Below are positions 24,629 to 33,570 of a stretch of 64,000 nucleotides of DNA, piece by piece. The notes under the pieces were generated by a model, which ran no database searches, was not told where the DNA came from, and worked only from the letters and a program-made list of their open reading frames with translations. The stretch comes from Neisseria brasiliensis (GTDB taxonomy: Bacteria > Pseudomonadota > Gammaproteobacteria > Burkholderiales > Neisseriaceae), in contig NZ_CP046027.1 in NCBI RefSeq assembly GCF_009671065.1, forward strand, positions 496,001 through 560,000, written 5' to 3'. Every line of letters starts with the position of its first letter. Position 1 is the stretch's first letter. The position numbers and the translations under genes were made by a program.

Positions 24629-25210
24629 ATGAACACGCCCAACACCGAAACCGTTATCGACCACACCAAGCAATGGCTGGAAAAAGCCGTGATTGGTTTA
24701 AACCTCTGCCCATTTGCCAAAGCGCCGTATGTCAAAGACCGCGTGCGCATTGCGGTCAGCGAAGCCAAGCATTTAGATGGCTTTTTAGAAGATTTAGACC
24801 GTGAGTTGCAGCGTTTGGGCGATACTTCTGCTGAAGAATTGGAAACCACTTTATTGGTGCACCCAACCTTATTCGGCGATTTTTTGCTGTTTAACGACAT
24901 GCTCGACATTGCCGATGAAGCGGTGGCGGACAATCAATTAGAAGGCGTGATTCAGATTGCGCCGTTTCACCCTGATTTTCAGTTTGCCGACACCGAAGCA
25001 GACGACATCAGCAACTACACCAACCGCTCACCTTACCCGACGCTGCATTTGATTCGTGAAGACAGCATCGCCAAAGCAGCCGAAGCGTTTCCCGATGCGG
25101 CGGCGATTTTCGAACGCAATATCGCTTTATTGGAAGACATGGGGCATAAAGGCTGGAAACAATTGGATATCCCGCGCTGCCCGTTTCACCAACCTGAATC
25201 ACACTCATGA
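24629..25210 (+). CDS. DUF1415 family protein
   Basis: A 193-residue soluble protein of the DUF1415 family: VIDHTKQWLEKAVIGLNLCPFAKAPYVKDRVRIAVS near the N-terminus, LLVHPTLFGDFLLFNDML, and IAPFHPDFQFADTEADDISNYTNRSPYPTLHLIRE in the centre. The conserved NLCPFA and HP motifs suggest an enzyme, but its reaction is unknown. It overlaps the next gene by four bases (ATGA), so the two are translationally coupled. Confidence 0.88.
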   Translation: MNTPNTETVIDHTKQWLEKAVIGLNLCPFAKAPYVKDRVRIAVSEAKHLDGFLEDLDRELQRLGDTSAEELETTLLVHPTLFGDFLLFNDMLDIADEAVADNQLEGVIQIAPFHPDFQFADTEADDISNYTNRSPYPTLHLIREDSIAKAAEAFPDAAAIFERNIALLEDMGHKGWKQLDIPRCPFHQPESHS

Positions 25211-25569
25211 TTATCCGTTATATTTATTGGCTTTGCGGCGCGCTGGCCTTGGCTTTGGGCGTGCTCGGTATTTTTCTGCCCATTTTGCCGACCACGCCTT
25301 TTGTGTTGCTGGCGGCGGCTTGCTGGGCAAAAGCCTCGCCGCGTTTTCACCGATGGCTGCATCAGCATCGCTACTTCGGCCCGATGGTGCAAAACTGGGA
25401 ACGCAACCGCGCCGTGCCGCGCAAGGCCAAAATATTGGCCGTGAGCATGATGACTTTTTCCTGCCTGTTTTTATTCTGGCAATTCCCCGAACGTTGGTGG
25501 ATTGGCGCCATTTCCGCCACCTTTTGCGCCTGCGTGGCTATTTGGATGATTCGCTTGCCGGAAGCATAA
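25207..25569 (+). CDS. DUF454/YbaN family inner-membrane protein
   Basis: A 120-residue membrane protein with helices at about residues 5-40 (YWLCGALALALGVLGIFLPILPTTPFVLLAAACWAKAS) and 80-115. The LGIFLPILPTTPFVLLA motif and FHRWLHQHRYFGPMVQNWERNRAVPRKAK are the DUF454 hallmarks. The function is unknown. It is co-translated with the upstream DUF1415 gene. Confidence 0.88.
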   Translation: MIIRYIYWLCGALALALGVLGIFLPILPTTPFVLLAAACWAKASPRFHRWLHQHRYFGPMVQNWERNRAVPRKAKILAVSMMTFSCLFLFWQFPERWWIGAISATFCACVAIWMIRLPEA

Positions 25570-25899
25570 AATCGGCCTGTTTTTCAGACGGCCTTATGCT
25601 GGCTTCTTGCAAAAAAGTGTTAAATGCAATTTAACAATCTTTTTTGATAGTATTTTATTATTTAGTTAACATTTCATTAAATCTCTGTTTTAAAGAATTT
25701 TTCTCTCCATGCCAACCGAATTGGGCAATGTCACAAAAATCTTTTAGCAGATTTGTTTGATTCAGACTAATACTTTAGTCTAGTTTCTGGCACTATTTTC
25801 CTTTACAATCGTTTGCGACGAGCTTACTTAAAGCTTAACGTGCAGTGTCGTGCTGTTCAGACGGCCTGAAGTTTTACCACGATAAGAAAAAGGAAACAT
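25570..25899 (+). other. Leader region of nhaD, with an inverted repeat
   Basis: This 330-base stretch holds a DUS near 25586, a very AT-rich block, AGACTAA (25764-25770) inverted as TTAGTCT (25775-25781) with a 4-base loop, a TACAAT at 25804-25809 that could be a -10 element, and a second DUS just before nhaD. A sodium- or lithium-responsive leader is conceivable, but I cannot match a known riboswitch. Confidence 0.35.
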
Positions 25900-27318
25900 A
25901 TGCGCCTACCTCTTTTCTCCCTACCTATGCTGATGATGCCGGCGTTTGCTCAAGCCGCCAACTTCAGCGGCGACTCACTGAGTCTGCTTTGGGGTTTACC
26001 CTTTGCAGCCATTCTGCTCTCCATCGCCTTAGGTCCTTTAATGATGCCGAAAATTTGGCATCATCATTTCGGTAAAATCACCGCCTTTTGGACGGTGCTC
26101 TTTCTGGTTCCTTTCGTGCTTTATTTCGGCTTTACGGCAGGTATTCAAGTTGTGGCACACGCCATGGTGGAAGAATATATCCCGTTTATCCTGTTGCTGT
26201 TTGCGCTGTACACCATTTCAGGCGGTATTTTGGTATGGGGCAACTTGCAAGGCTCGGCTAAGCTTAACACCACCCTGCTTGCCATCGGTACTGTATTGGC
26301 ATCGCTTATGGGTACTACCGGTGCCGCCATGTTGCTGATTCGCCCGCTGTTAAAAGCCAATGACAACCGCAAACATAAAGTCCACGTGGTCGTATTCTTT
26401 ATCTTCCTGGTAGCCAATATCGGCGGCGGCCTGACCCCATTGGGTGACCCACCTTTATTCTTGGGCTTCTTAAAGGGTGTTGACTTTATGTGGACCGTAG
26501 TACACATGTTCCCACCTGTGCTCATCAGCGTGGTGATTCTGTTGACCGTGTTCTACTTCCTCGACCGTCACTTGTATTCTAAAGAAGACGAAATCGTGCC
26601 ACATGATCCGTCACCGGACAGCAAACTGCAAATTTTCGGTAAAGTGAATTTCATTTTGCTGCTGGGCGTGGTCGGTGCTGTATTGATGTCGGGCATTTGG
26701 AAACCGGATCACCCTGGTTTTGAAATCTTCGGCAGCCATTACTTATTGCCAAACTTAGTGCGCGATGTGATTCTGCTGTCTTTGGCGGTGATTTCATTGC
26801 TCATCACACCGAAACAAGTGCGTGCCGGTAATGAATTCAACTGGGAACCGATTGCCGAAGTGGGCAAACTGTTTGCCGGTATCTTCATCACCATCGCACC
26901 GGTATTGGCGATTTTGAAAGCCGGTGAAAACGGTGCGTTACGCGGCGTGGTATCCATGGTACACAACGCTGCCGGCGAGCCGCTCAACACCATGTATTTC
27001 TGGATGACCGGCGTGTTATCCGGCTTTTTGGACAACGCCCCGACCTACCTCGTGTTCTTCAACATGGCAGGCGGCGACGCGCAATCTTTGATGACCGGCC
27101 CGCTGTTCCACACCCTTCTGGCTATCTCTATGGGTTCGGTATTCATGGGTGCCCTTACCTACATCGGTAACGCGCCAAACTTCATGGTCAAAGCCATCGC
27201 CGAACAACGCGGCGTGAAAATGCCGAGCTTCTTTGGCTATATGGTATGGTCGTTTGGTATCCTGTCGCCATTGTTTATCCTGCACACGCTGATTTTCTTC
27301 GTGTATGAGATTTTGTAA
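25900..27318 (+). CDS. nhaD: NhaD family sodium/proton antiporter
   Basis: A 472-residue membrane protein of the ion transporter superfamily, with a cleavable-looking N-terminus (ending FAQAANF) and about 12 helices. Typical segments include FAAILLSIALGPLMMPKIWHHHFGKI, ANIGGGLTPLGDPPLFLGFLKGVDF and GFLDNAPTYLVFFNMAGG; the last two are the paired re-entrant motifs. NhaD exports Na+ or Li+ in exchange for protons. It stands alone and is preceded by AAAGGAAACAT. Confidence 0.93.
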   Translation: MRLPLFSLPMLMMPAFAQAANFSGDSLSLLWGLPFAAILLSIALGPLMMPKIWHHHFGKITAFWTVLFLVPFVLYFGFTAGIQVVAHAMVEEYIPFILLLFALYTISGGILVWGNLQGSAKLNTTLLAIGTVLASLMGTTGAAMLLIRPLLKANDNRKHKVHVVVFFIFLVANIGGGLTPLGDPPLFLGFLKGVDFMWTVVHMFPPVLISVVILLTVFYFLDRHLYSKEDEIVPHDPSPDSKLQIFGKVNFILLLGVVGAVLMSGIWKPDHPGFEIFGSHYLLPNLVRDVILLSLAVISLLITPKQVRAGNEFNWEPIAEVGKLFAGIFITIAPVLAILKAGENGALRGVVSMVHNAAGEPLNTMYFWMTGVLSGFLDNAPTYLVFFNMAGGDAQSLMTGPLFHTLLAISMGSVFMGALTYIGNAPNFMVKAIAEQRGVKMPSFFGYMVWSFGILSPLFILHTLIFFVYEIL

Positions 27319-27333
27319 GGCGTAACAATCATC

Positions 27334-27373
27334 AAGGCCGTCTGAAAGGATTTTCTTTCAGACGGCCTTTTTT
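27334..27373 (+). terminator. DUS-pair terminator between nhaD and the flavin oxidoreductase
   Basis: A full DUS inverted pair with short loop and a T6 run serves the convergent genes nhaD and the oxidoreductase. Confidence 0.85.
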
Positions 27374-27386
27374 ATAACCTAACCGT

Positions 27387-28376
27387 TTACAGCGTATCGG
27401 CAATTTCTTTCAGCATTTCAAATGATTTGGCCTGTTTGGCTTCATCGTAAATATAGTTCAAGGCCATAATCTCGTCTGCCTGAACGCGCGCTTGCAGGTT
27501 GAGCAGTTGTTCGCGCACGCTCTCTTTGCTGCCGACGATGTCTTCGTCCAGCATTTGTTTCACGGCGAATTCTTGGTCGTAGCTCCACACGGTCGACATA
27601 TCGGCCACCGGCGGTTGCAGCGGCTTCATCTGGCCGCTGACTACGCCTAAAAACTGCTGTTGTTGCGAGGTATGTAGCAAATGCGCTTCATCATCGGTGT
27701 CGGCAACGATGATGTTGACACAGATAATGACTTCGGGCTTGTCGAGATATTTTGATGGTTTGAAACCGTTGCGGTAAATTTGCACCGCCATTTCCATCAT
27801 GCGCGGGGCGAAGTGGCTGGCAAACACATACGGCATACCGAGTTCGGCGGCAAGATAGGCGCTTTCGGTGCTGGAGCCGAGAATATAAAGCGGCACGTTT
27901 TTATCCATCGCCAAATAGGCTTTGACGTAGCCTTGCTCGTCTGTGCTGCCGAAATAGCGTTGGATGGTTTGGATGTCGTGCGGGAAATTCATTGACACGT
28001 CTTGCGCGTTGCGGCGCAAGGCCAAAGCGGTGCGTGGGTCGGTGCCTGGGGCGCGGCCGACGCCTAAGTCGATGCGATCGCCGTACATGGTCGCCAAGGT
28101 GCCGTATTGTTCGGCCACGGCCAGCGGGCTGTGGTTGGGCAGCATCACGCCGCCGGTGCCGACGCGGATGGTTTGCGTGTTAGCCAAAGTGTGGCCGACC
28201 AGCAATTGCGTGGCGGAACTGAGCAGATTGGGCATATTGTGGTGTTCGGCAATCCAATAGCGTTCGTAGCCAAGACGCTCGGCGGTCTGCGCTAGCGTCA
28301 CCATAGATTCGATGGCTTGTTTTTGGGTTTGGCCTTCGCGTAAAGGCACCAAGTTGAGCATGGAGAGTTTGAGCAT
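27387..28376 (-). CDS. Luciferase-like (LLM class) flavin-dependent oxidoreductase
   Basis: A 329-residue TIM-barrel protein of the bacterial luciferase family. It shows AERLGYERYWIAEHHNMPNLLSSATQLLVGHTLANTQTIRVGTGGVMLPNHSPL near residues 33-85 and DRIDLGVGRAPGTDP near 102, like YhbW-type monooxygenase-related proteins. It probably uses reduced FMN. The substrate is unknown and the gene is isolated between DUS hairpins. Confidence 0.9.
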   Translation of the reverse strand: MLKLSMLNLVPLREGQTQKQAIESMVTLAQTAERLGYERYWIAEHHNMPNLLSSATQLLVGHTLANTQTIRVGTGGVMLPNHSPLAVAEQYGTLATMYGDRIDLGVGRAPGTDPRTALALRRNAQDVSMNFPHDIQTIQRYFGSTDEQGYVKAYLAMDKNVPLYILGSSTESAYLAAELGMPYVFASHFAPRMMEMAVQIYRNGFKPSKYLDKPEVIICVNIIVADTDDEAHLLHTSQQQQFLGVVSGQMKPLQPPVADMSTVWSYDQEFAVKQMLDEDIVGSKESVREQLLNLQARVQADEIMALNYIYDEAKQAKSFEMLKEIADTL

Positions 28377-28645
28377 AATCGTTCCTGATTGGGTGTGGTT
28401 GTTTCAATATATATAAGCAAATAAGGCCGTCTGAAAAATTATCAATGCTTTTTCAGACAGCGTTGATGAATAAAGTGTATTTGTCACGCAAGCGGACAAC
28501 GCAAACGCTTGCTAAATCAACATTCACGCGTGTATCTTTTCATGATTGAATAAAATCATGGCTGCCATAAATATGTGCTAAGGCCGCCTGAATCTTTCAG
28601 ACGGCCTGTGTTAAAATCCCCTGTCTTTTTCTTTGACCGCTTGTG

Positions 28646-29539
28646 ATGAAACCGAATGCTTCTTTCTGGTCGACTTTGCCGCTGTTGGTGTTGCCGCCGC
28701 TGTTTTGGGCGGGTAATTTCGTGGTCGGACGGGCGGTGCGCGGCGATATTCCGCCCTTGAGTTTGTCGTTTGGCCGCTGGGTGATTGCGCTGGTGGTGAT
28801 TCTGCCGTTTGCGTGGAAATATATGCGCCGCGACCTGCCTTTATACAAGCAATATCCGGCCAAAATCGTGGCGGTATCGCTGGCGGGTGTGGCGTCGTTC
28901 AACACTTTGGTTTATATGGGTTTGCACCACACAACCACCACCAATGCGCTGCTGCTTAATTCTTGTATTCCCGTGCTGATTATGTTTTTCGGCGTGCTGT
29001 TTTACCGCCAAACACTGCTGCCCGCGCAAATCGGTGGCTTGCTGCTGTCGATGTTGGGCGTGTTGAGCATTATTCTGCACGGTAAATGGGGCAACTTATT
29101 GGCCATGCAGTTTAATTCGGGCGATTTGATTGTGTTTGCGGCGATGATTTGCTGGGCGCTTTATACCTTGTGGATGAAAATGCTGCCCGCCGAAATCAAC
29201 CGCATCGGCCTGATGGCGGTGCAAATCATCATCGGCTTAATGGCTTTAACGCCATTGTGGCTGTGGGAAACGGCTTCAGGTGCGGAAATTGTGTTCAGCC
29301 TTTCCGCCTTACTCGCTTTGGCCTATGTCGGCTTGTTTCCTTCGGTGGCGGCTTATCTGCTCTACACGATGGCGGTAGAAAAAGTCGGGCCGGTGCGCAC
29401 TGGTTTATCGGTGCATTTGATTCCGGTGTTCGGCGTGTTGCTGTCTGTGCTATTTTTGAGCGAAACGCTTCACACTTACCATCTTATCGGCATTGCGCTG
29501 ATTGCTTGCGGGCTGGTGTTATCCAACCGGAAAGCATGA
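28646..29539 (+). CDS. EamA family (DMT superfamily) transporter
   Basis: A protein of about 297 residues with ten predicted helices in two EamA repeats: WAGNFVVGRAVRGDIPPLSLSFGRW near residue 20 and AYLLYTMAVEKVGPVRTGLSVHLIPVFGVLLSVLFLSE near 235. Such proteins usually export metabolites or amino acids; the substrate cannot be read here. The ATG at 28646 is used rather than the GTG one codon before it. A shortened miniature element lies immediately downstream. Confidence 0.9.
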   Translation: MKPNASFWSTLPLLVLPPLFWAGNFVVGRAVRGDIPPLSLSFGRWVIALVVILPFAWKYMRRDLPLYKQYPAKIVAVSLAGVASFNTLVYMGLHHTTTTNALLLNSCIPVLIMFFGVLFYRQTLLPAQIGGLLLSMLGVLSIILHGKWGNLLAMQFNSGDLIVFAAMICWALYTLWMKMLPAEINRIGLMAVQIIIGLMALTPLWLWETASGAEIVFSLSALLALAYVGLFPSVAAYLLYTMAVEKVGPVRTGLSVHLIPVFGVLLSVLFLSETLHTYHLIGIALIACGLVLSNRKA

Positions 29540-29551
29540 TGAAAACAAGCA

Positions 29552-29663
29552 AAGAATTTTGCAAAACTCAATTTGAATCAAGAAAACTATGCTCGTCATT
29601 CCCGCGTAGGCGGGAATGACGGTTTAAAAACTTCTGAAAATTGACGAGTTTTGCCAAGGTCTC
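29552..29663. mobile_element. Short MITE-like element with one dRS3 palindrome (copy B)
   Basis: This 112-bp element matches both outer parts of the copy at 36581 (TTTTGCAAAACTCAATTTGA, CAAGAAAACTATG, and the GGTCTC end) but has a single dRS3 palindrome instead of two. The roughly 50-80 bases between the two palindromes are missing, consistent with recombination between them. No flanking direct repeat is visible. Confidence 0.7.
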
Positions 29664-29702
29664 TTGCCGTCTGAAATCATTTCCCCTTTCAGACGGCCTT
29701 TT
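29664..29702 (+). terminator. DUS-pair hairpin upstream of hisH
   Basis: GCCGTCTGAAA and TTTCAGACGGCC flank a short loop, followed by TTTTG. It ends transcription from the DMT transporter gene before the his genes. Confidence 0.7.
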
Positions 29703-29792
29703 GTTAGTTTGTTTTAAATTGTCAACAAAAGTACGCTGATTTTTTGTTACAATACCGCCCACTACGATGATTTGCATAATTAAAGGATCAAC

Positions 29793-30437
29793 ATGAAAGT
29801 AGCTGTTGTCGATTACGGCATGGGCAATTTGCACTCGGTGCTGAAATCCGTGCAGGCCGCGCAAAAATTAGCCGGTTTGCAAGCCGATATTTTTCTGACC
29901 GACCAGCCGGATGAAGTCTTTGCCGCCGACAAAATCATTTTTCCCGGCCAAGGTGCCATGCCCGACTGCATGAGCGCGTTACAGCAAAGCGGCTTGGGCG
30001 AAGCGGTTTCAGACGGCCTGAAAAATAAACCGTTTTTCGGCATTTGCGTCGGCGCGCAATTGTTGTTCGACCACAGCGAAGAAGGCGACACCGCCGGTTT
30101 GGGCTGGTTTGCCGGCGGCGTGAAACGCTTTGCCGCCAACCGCCACGATACCAACGGCGACAAATTGAAAGTGCCGCACATGGGCTGGAATGCCGTGCGC
30201 CAAACTCAAAACCATCCTTTGTTTGCCGACATCGCGCAAGACACGCGCTTTTACTTTGTGCACAGCTATTATTTCGCACCGCAAAACAACGACATCGTGT
30301 TGGGCACCAGCGAATATCCGCAGGAATTTGCCTGCATTGTCGGCAAAGATAATGTCTTCGCCACCCAATTCCACACCGAAAAAAGCCACGACGGCGGCTT
30401 GCTGCTGTTGCGCAATTTCTTAAACTGGCAGCCGTAA
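29793..30437 (+). CDS. hisH: Imidazole glycerol phosphate synthase, glutaminase subunit
   Basis: A 214-residue class I glutamine amidotransferase that feeds ammonia to HisF. The nucleophile Cys is in FFGICVGAQLLF near residue 86, and the His/Glu pair is in ATQFHTEKSHDGG near residue 194. It begins MKVAVVDYGMGNLHSVLKSV. A DUS inside the frame encodes the VSDGLKNKP segment. First gene of the his block. Confidence 0.97.
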   Translation: MKVAVVDYGMGNLHSVLKSVQAAQKLAGLQADIFLTDQPDEVFAADKIIFPGQGAMPDCMSALQQSGLGEAVSDGLKNKPFFGICVGAQLLFDHSEEGDTAGLGWFAGGVKRFAANRHDTNGDKLKVPHMGWNAVRQTQNHPLFADIAQDTRFYFVHSYYFAPQNNDIVLGTSEYPQEFACIVGKDNVFATQFHTEKSHDGGLLLLRNFLNWQP

Positions 30438-30580
30438 CGATTCTGTGCGAAACAAAGCGTGTCGCAGGCCGCTTAGGTGTGCTAAAATTCGCTAAATTGT
30501 GTAAAATGATTTGCACATCATGATTCTATTTTTCAGACGGCCTCTATCACAGGCCATCTGAAACCTACTTTGGAAAAATT

Positions 30581-31318
30581 ATGTTACTTATTCCTGCAAT
30601 CGATTTAAAAGACGGCCAATGCGTACGCCTGAAACAAGGCTTGATGGATCAGGCAACCGTGTTTTCTGACACACCGGCGCAAACTGCCGAACATTGGTTC
30701 AAACAAGGCGCGCGCCGTCTGCATTTGGTGGATCTAAACGGCGCGTTTGCGGGCGAACCGAAAAACTTCCCGGCGATTAAAGAAATCTTGGCCGCCGTGG
30801 CGCAACACATTCCCGTGCAATTGGGCGGCGGCATCCGCGATTTGGCCACCATCGAAAAATATCTGAATTTGGGTTTGACCGATGTCATCATCGGCACCGC
30901 TGCAGTGAAAAATCCTGAGTTCGTACGCGAAGCCTGCAAAGCCTTCCCCGGCCAAATCATCGTCGGTTTGGATGCCAAAGAAGGCATGGTGGCGATTGAC
31001 GGCTGGGCGACCGTGACTGAACACCATGTGATTGATTTGGCCAAACAATTTGAAGACGACGGCGTCAACAGCATCATCTACACCGACATCGGCCGCGACG
31101 GCATGATGAGCGGCGTGAACATTGAAGCCACCGTCAAGCTCGCCGAATCAATTAAGATTCCCGTGATTGCCTCCGGCGGCCTGACCGATTTGAACGACAT
31201 CCGTGCCTTGTGTGCGGTCGAGCAAAGCGGCGTGACCGGTGCGATTACCGGCCGCGCGATTTACGAAGGCAGCATTGACTTTGCCGAAGCGCAAAAGCTG
31301 GCCGATTCGCTGGCTTAA
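30581..31318 (+). CDS. hisA: ProFAR isomerase
   Basis: A 245-residue TIM barrel. The first catalytic Asp is in IPAIDLKDGQCVRL at the N-terminus and the second in TDIGRDGMMSGVN near residue 169; phosphate-binding loops are QLGGGIRDL and IASGGLTDL. It isomerises the aminoimidazole carboxamide ribotide intermediate in histidine synthesis. A DUS-like pair precedes it. Confidence 0.97.
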   Translation: MLLIPAIDLKDGQCVRLKQGLMDQATVFSDTPAQTAEHWFKQGARRLHLVDLNGAFAGEPKNFPAIKEILAAVAQHIPVQLGGGIRDLATIEKYLNLGLTDVIIGTAAVKNPEFVREACKAFPGQIIVGLDAKEGMVAIDGWATVTEHHVIDLAKQFEDDGVNSIIYTDIGRDGMMSGVNIEATVKLAESIKIPVIASGGLTDLNDIRALCAVEQSGVTGAITGRAIYEGSIDFAEAQKLADSLA

Positions 31319-31445
31319 TCTGTTTTCAACCATATTTTATTCAGGGCGCGCCTGTGTTTCACTGCCGCCCTGCCACACTTGATTGCTTTGCCACGATATA
31401 AAACCAACAGGCAAAGCAGTTTATTGAATCATTAAGGGGTTACAC

Positions 31446-31763
31446 ATGCTGGAAGCATTCGTCTTAGGCTTTTGGTTGATTTGGTCTGCCGACCGCGACA
31501 TTTATCCGCTGACAGAAAGTCTGTGGTTCACCATTTTGGCTGTGATTATGCGCCAACTGACCGCTTTTGCCATACCGGAAATTGACGGCTATTGGGCGGC
31601 GCTCAACGGTGCATTATGGGCGTATGTCGCCGTCGTTTTCATGATCGTCAACCGTTTCAGCACCAGCTTTATGACCACCATGCTCATGGCGGCAGCCGCG
31701 GGCGTTGGTTATTTCCAATTGCTGCAATATCTGCCCGATTGGGTCAACGGCTGGCTAAGTTAA
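31446..31763 (+). CDS. Small inner-membrane protein between hisA and hisF
   Basis: A 105-residue protein with about four hydrophobic segments (LEAFVLGFWLIW, LWFTILAVIMRQLTAFAI, YWAALNGALWAYVAVVFMIV, FMTTMLMAAAAGVGYFQLL). It has an appropriate TTAAGGGG-type upstream sequence. I do not recognise a family. It lies between hisA and hisF and ends at a strong hairpin, so any link to histidine synthesis is positional only. Confidence 0.7.
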   Translation: MLEAFVLGFWLIWSADRDIYPLTESLWFTILAVIMRQLTAFAIPEIDGYWAALNGALWAYVAVVFMIVNRFSTSFMTTMLMAAAAGVGYFQLLQYLPDWVNGWLS

Positions 31764-31767
31764 ACAC

Positions 31768-31806
31768 AGGCCGTCTGAAAGACTGAATCAATCTTTCAGA
31801 CGGCCT
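31768..31806 (+). terminator. DUS-pair hairpin before hisF
   Basis: AGGCCGTCTGAAAG and its inverse enclose a loop of about 11 bases just after the small membrane protein gene. Confidence 0.7.
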
Positions 31807-31857
31807 CAAACCTGTTGCACACACCGCAACCGCTTTTTCTTGATGGGAACCCTTTCA

Positions 31858-32625
31858 ATGGCATTGGCAAAACGCATTATCCCCTGCTTAGACGTCGATA
31901 ACGGCCGCGTGGTCAAAGGCGTCAATTTTCTCGGCCTGCGCGATGCGGGCAACCCGATTGACGTCGCCAAACGCTACAACGATGAAGGCGCCGACGAGCT
32001 GACCTTTCTCGACATCACCGCCTCTTCCGACAACCGCGATACGATTTTGCATGTGATTGAAGAAGTGGCATCGCAAGTGTTCATTCCACTCACCGTCGGT
32101 GGCGGCGTACGCTCGGTGGCCGATGTGCGCCGTCTGCTCAATGCCGGTGCGGATAAAGCCAGCATCAACACCGCAGCCGTGACCAACCCTGATTTGGTCA
32201 ACGAAGCCAGCGGCTTTTTCGGCTCGCAAGCGATTGTGGTGGCCATCGATGCCAAAGCGGTCAACCCTGAAAACACGCGCTGGGAAATTTTCACCCACGG
32301 CGGCCGCAAACCGACCGGCTTAGATGCAGTAGAATGGGCGGTGGAAATGCAAAAACGCGGTGCCGGCGAAATCCTGCTCACCAGCATGGATAGGGACGGT
32401 ACCAAAATCGGCTTCAACCTGCCGCTCACCCGCGCCATTTCCGAAGCAGTCGATATTCCGGTGATTGCCTCCGGCGGCGTGGGCAATGTACAGCACTTAA
32501 TCGACGGCGTGAAAGAAGGCAGAGCCGATGCGGTGTTGGCAGCGAGTATCTTCCACTTCGGCGAAGTCAGCATTCACGAAGCCAAATTGGCGATGCAAGC
32601 AGCAGGAATTGAAGTGCGACTCTAA
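31858..32625 (+). CDS. hisF: Imidazole glycerol phosphate synthase, cyclase subunit
   Basis: A 255-residue TIM barrel partner of HisH. Catalytic Asp residues lie in RIIPCLDVDNGRVVKGVNF (residue about 11) and LTSMDRDGTKIGFN (about 130). The start at 31858 (MALAKRIIPCLD) matches the family; the frame opens six codons earlier at MMGTLS. HisF makes imidazole glycerol phosphate and AICAR, which links to purine synthesis. Confidence 0.97.
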   Translation: MALAKRIIPCLDVDNGRVVKGVNFLGLRDAGNPIDVAKRYNDEGADELTFLDITASSDNRDTILHVIEEVASQVFIPLTVGGGVRSVADVRRLLNAGADKASINTAAVTNPDLVNEASGFFGSQAIVVAIDAKAVNPENTRWEIFTHGGRKPTGLDAVEWAVEMQKRGAGEILLTSMDRDGTKIGFNLPLTRAISEAVDIPVIASGGVGNVQHLIDGVKEGRADAVLAASIFHFGEVSIHEAKLAMQAAGIEVRL

Positions 32626-32628
32626 AGT

Positions 32629-32669
32629 TTCAGACGGCCTGCCGGTATATTGCCAACAGGCCGTCTGAA
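32629..32669 (+). terminator. DUS-pair hairpin after hisF
   Basis: TTCAGACGGCCT (32629-32640) and AGGCCGTCTGAA (32658-32669) flank a 17-base loop directly after the hisF stop. Confidence 0.65.
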
Positions 32670-32733
32670 TACATTCTACCCAAGCAAACATCCTGAATAC
32701 CATGCCGTCTGAAACCTAACACACACCACGCTT

Positions 32734-33498
32734 ATGGAAATCGATTTCACCTTAGGGCAATATTTGCTCATCGGCATTTTGGGCATCGTCGCTGGTATCA
32801 TCAACATGATGGCGGGCGGCGGCTCAAACCTGATTTTGCCGGTGTTGATGATGTTCGGCGTACCGGCCGATGTTGCCAATGGCACCAACCGCGTCGGCGT
32901 GTTGCTGCAATCTGTCTCCGGCACTCATGGTTTTCACAAGGCGGGTAAGCTGCCAACCGAAGATTTGCGCGGCATTATGGTACCGATGATGTTCGGGGGC
33001 GTGGCCGGCGCCTTGTTTGCTTCTTTTGCGCCCGTAGATATTTTGAAGCCCTTGTTATTGCTGACCATGCTCGGCGTGGCAGCGGTGGTGGCATTCAAGC
33101 CAAATCTATTGCTGCACGAGCCGGGGACGCAGCCGATTCGGGTTGCCGACAAACCTAATTCGCGTTACGCTTTGTTTCTGGTCGGCATGTACGGCGGCTT
33201 TGTGCAAGCGGCGGCAGGCTTTTTGCTGTTGCCCGCTTTGGCCGGTTTGCTGAAATATGATTTAGTGCGCGCCAATGCGCTGAAAGTCTGCTGCACGCTG
33301 GGCTTCACTGCTGTGGCCTTGGCGATTTTCGTGGCGCGTAGCCAAGTGATGTGGGACGTGGGTTTGGTGCTGGCTTTATCCAGCGCATTGGGCGCACGTT
33401 TGGGCGTGAAAACCGCCATCAAGCTGCAACCCGAAACCCTGCGCAAAATCTTATTTGCCATGACTTTGGCTGCCGTAGTATTGGCCTTTTTGAAATAA
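32734..33498 (+). CDS. TSUP (TauE/SafE) family transporter
   Basis: A 254-residue membrane protein with about eight helices. Signature segments are GIVAGIINMMAGGGSNLILPVLMMFGVPADVANGTNRVGVLLQS near the N-terminus and the repeat-like VGMYGGFVQAAAGFLLLPAL in the second half. TSUP proteins carry sulfite, sulfonates or other organic anions. It interrupts the his genes between hisF and hisI; its substrate is unknown. Confidence 0.88.
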   Translation: MEIDFTLGQYLLIGILGIVAGIINMMAGGGSNLILPVLMMFGVPADVANGTNRVGVLLQSVSGTHGFHKAGKLPTEDLRGIMVPMMFGGVAGALFASFAPVDILKPLLLLTMLGVAAVVAFKPNLLLHEPGTQPIRVADKPNSRYALFLVGMYGGFVQAAAGFLLLPALAGLLKYDLVRANALKVCCTLGFTAVALAIFVARSQVMWDVGLVLALSSALGARLGVKTAIKLQPETLRKILFAMTLAAVVLAFLK

Positions 33499-33570
33499 TT
33501 TTTTAGGCCGTCTGAAAACTTGTTATCTACTTTTGATTACCTTTCAGACGGCCTGTCAGGATATTCCGAC

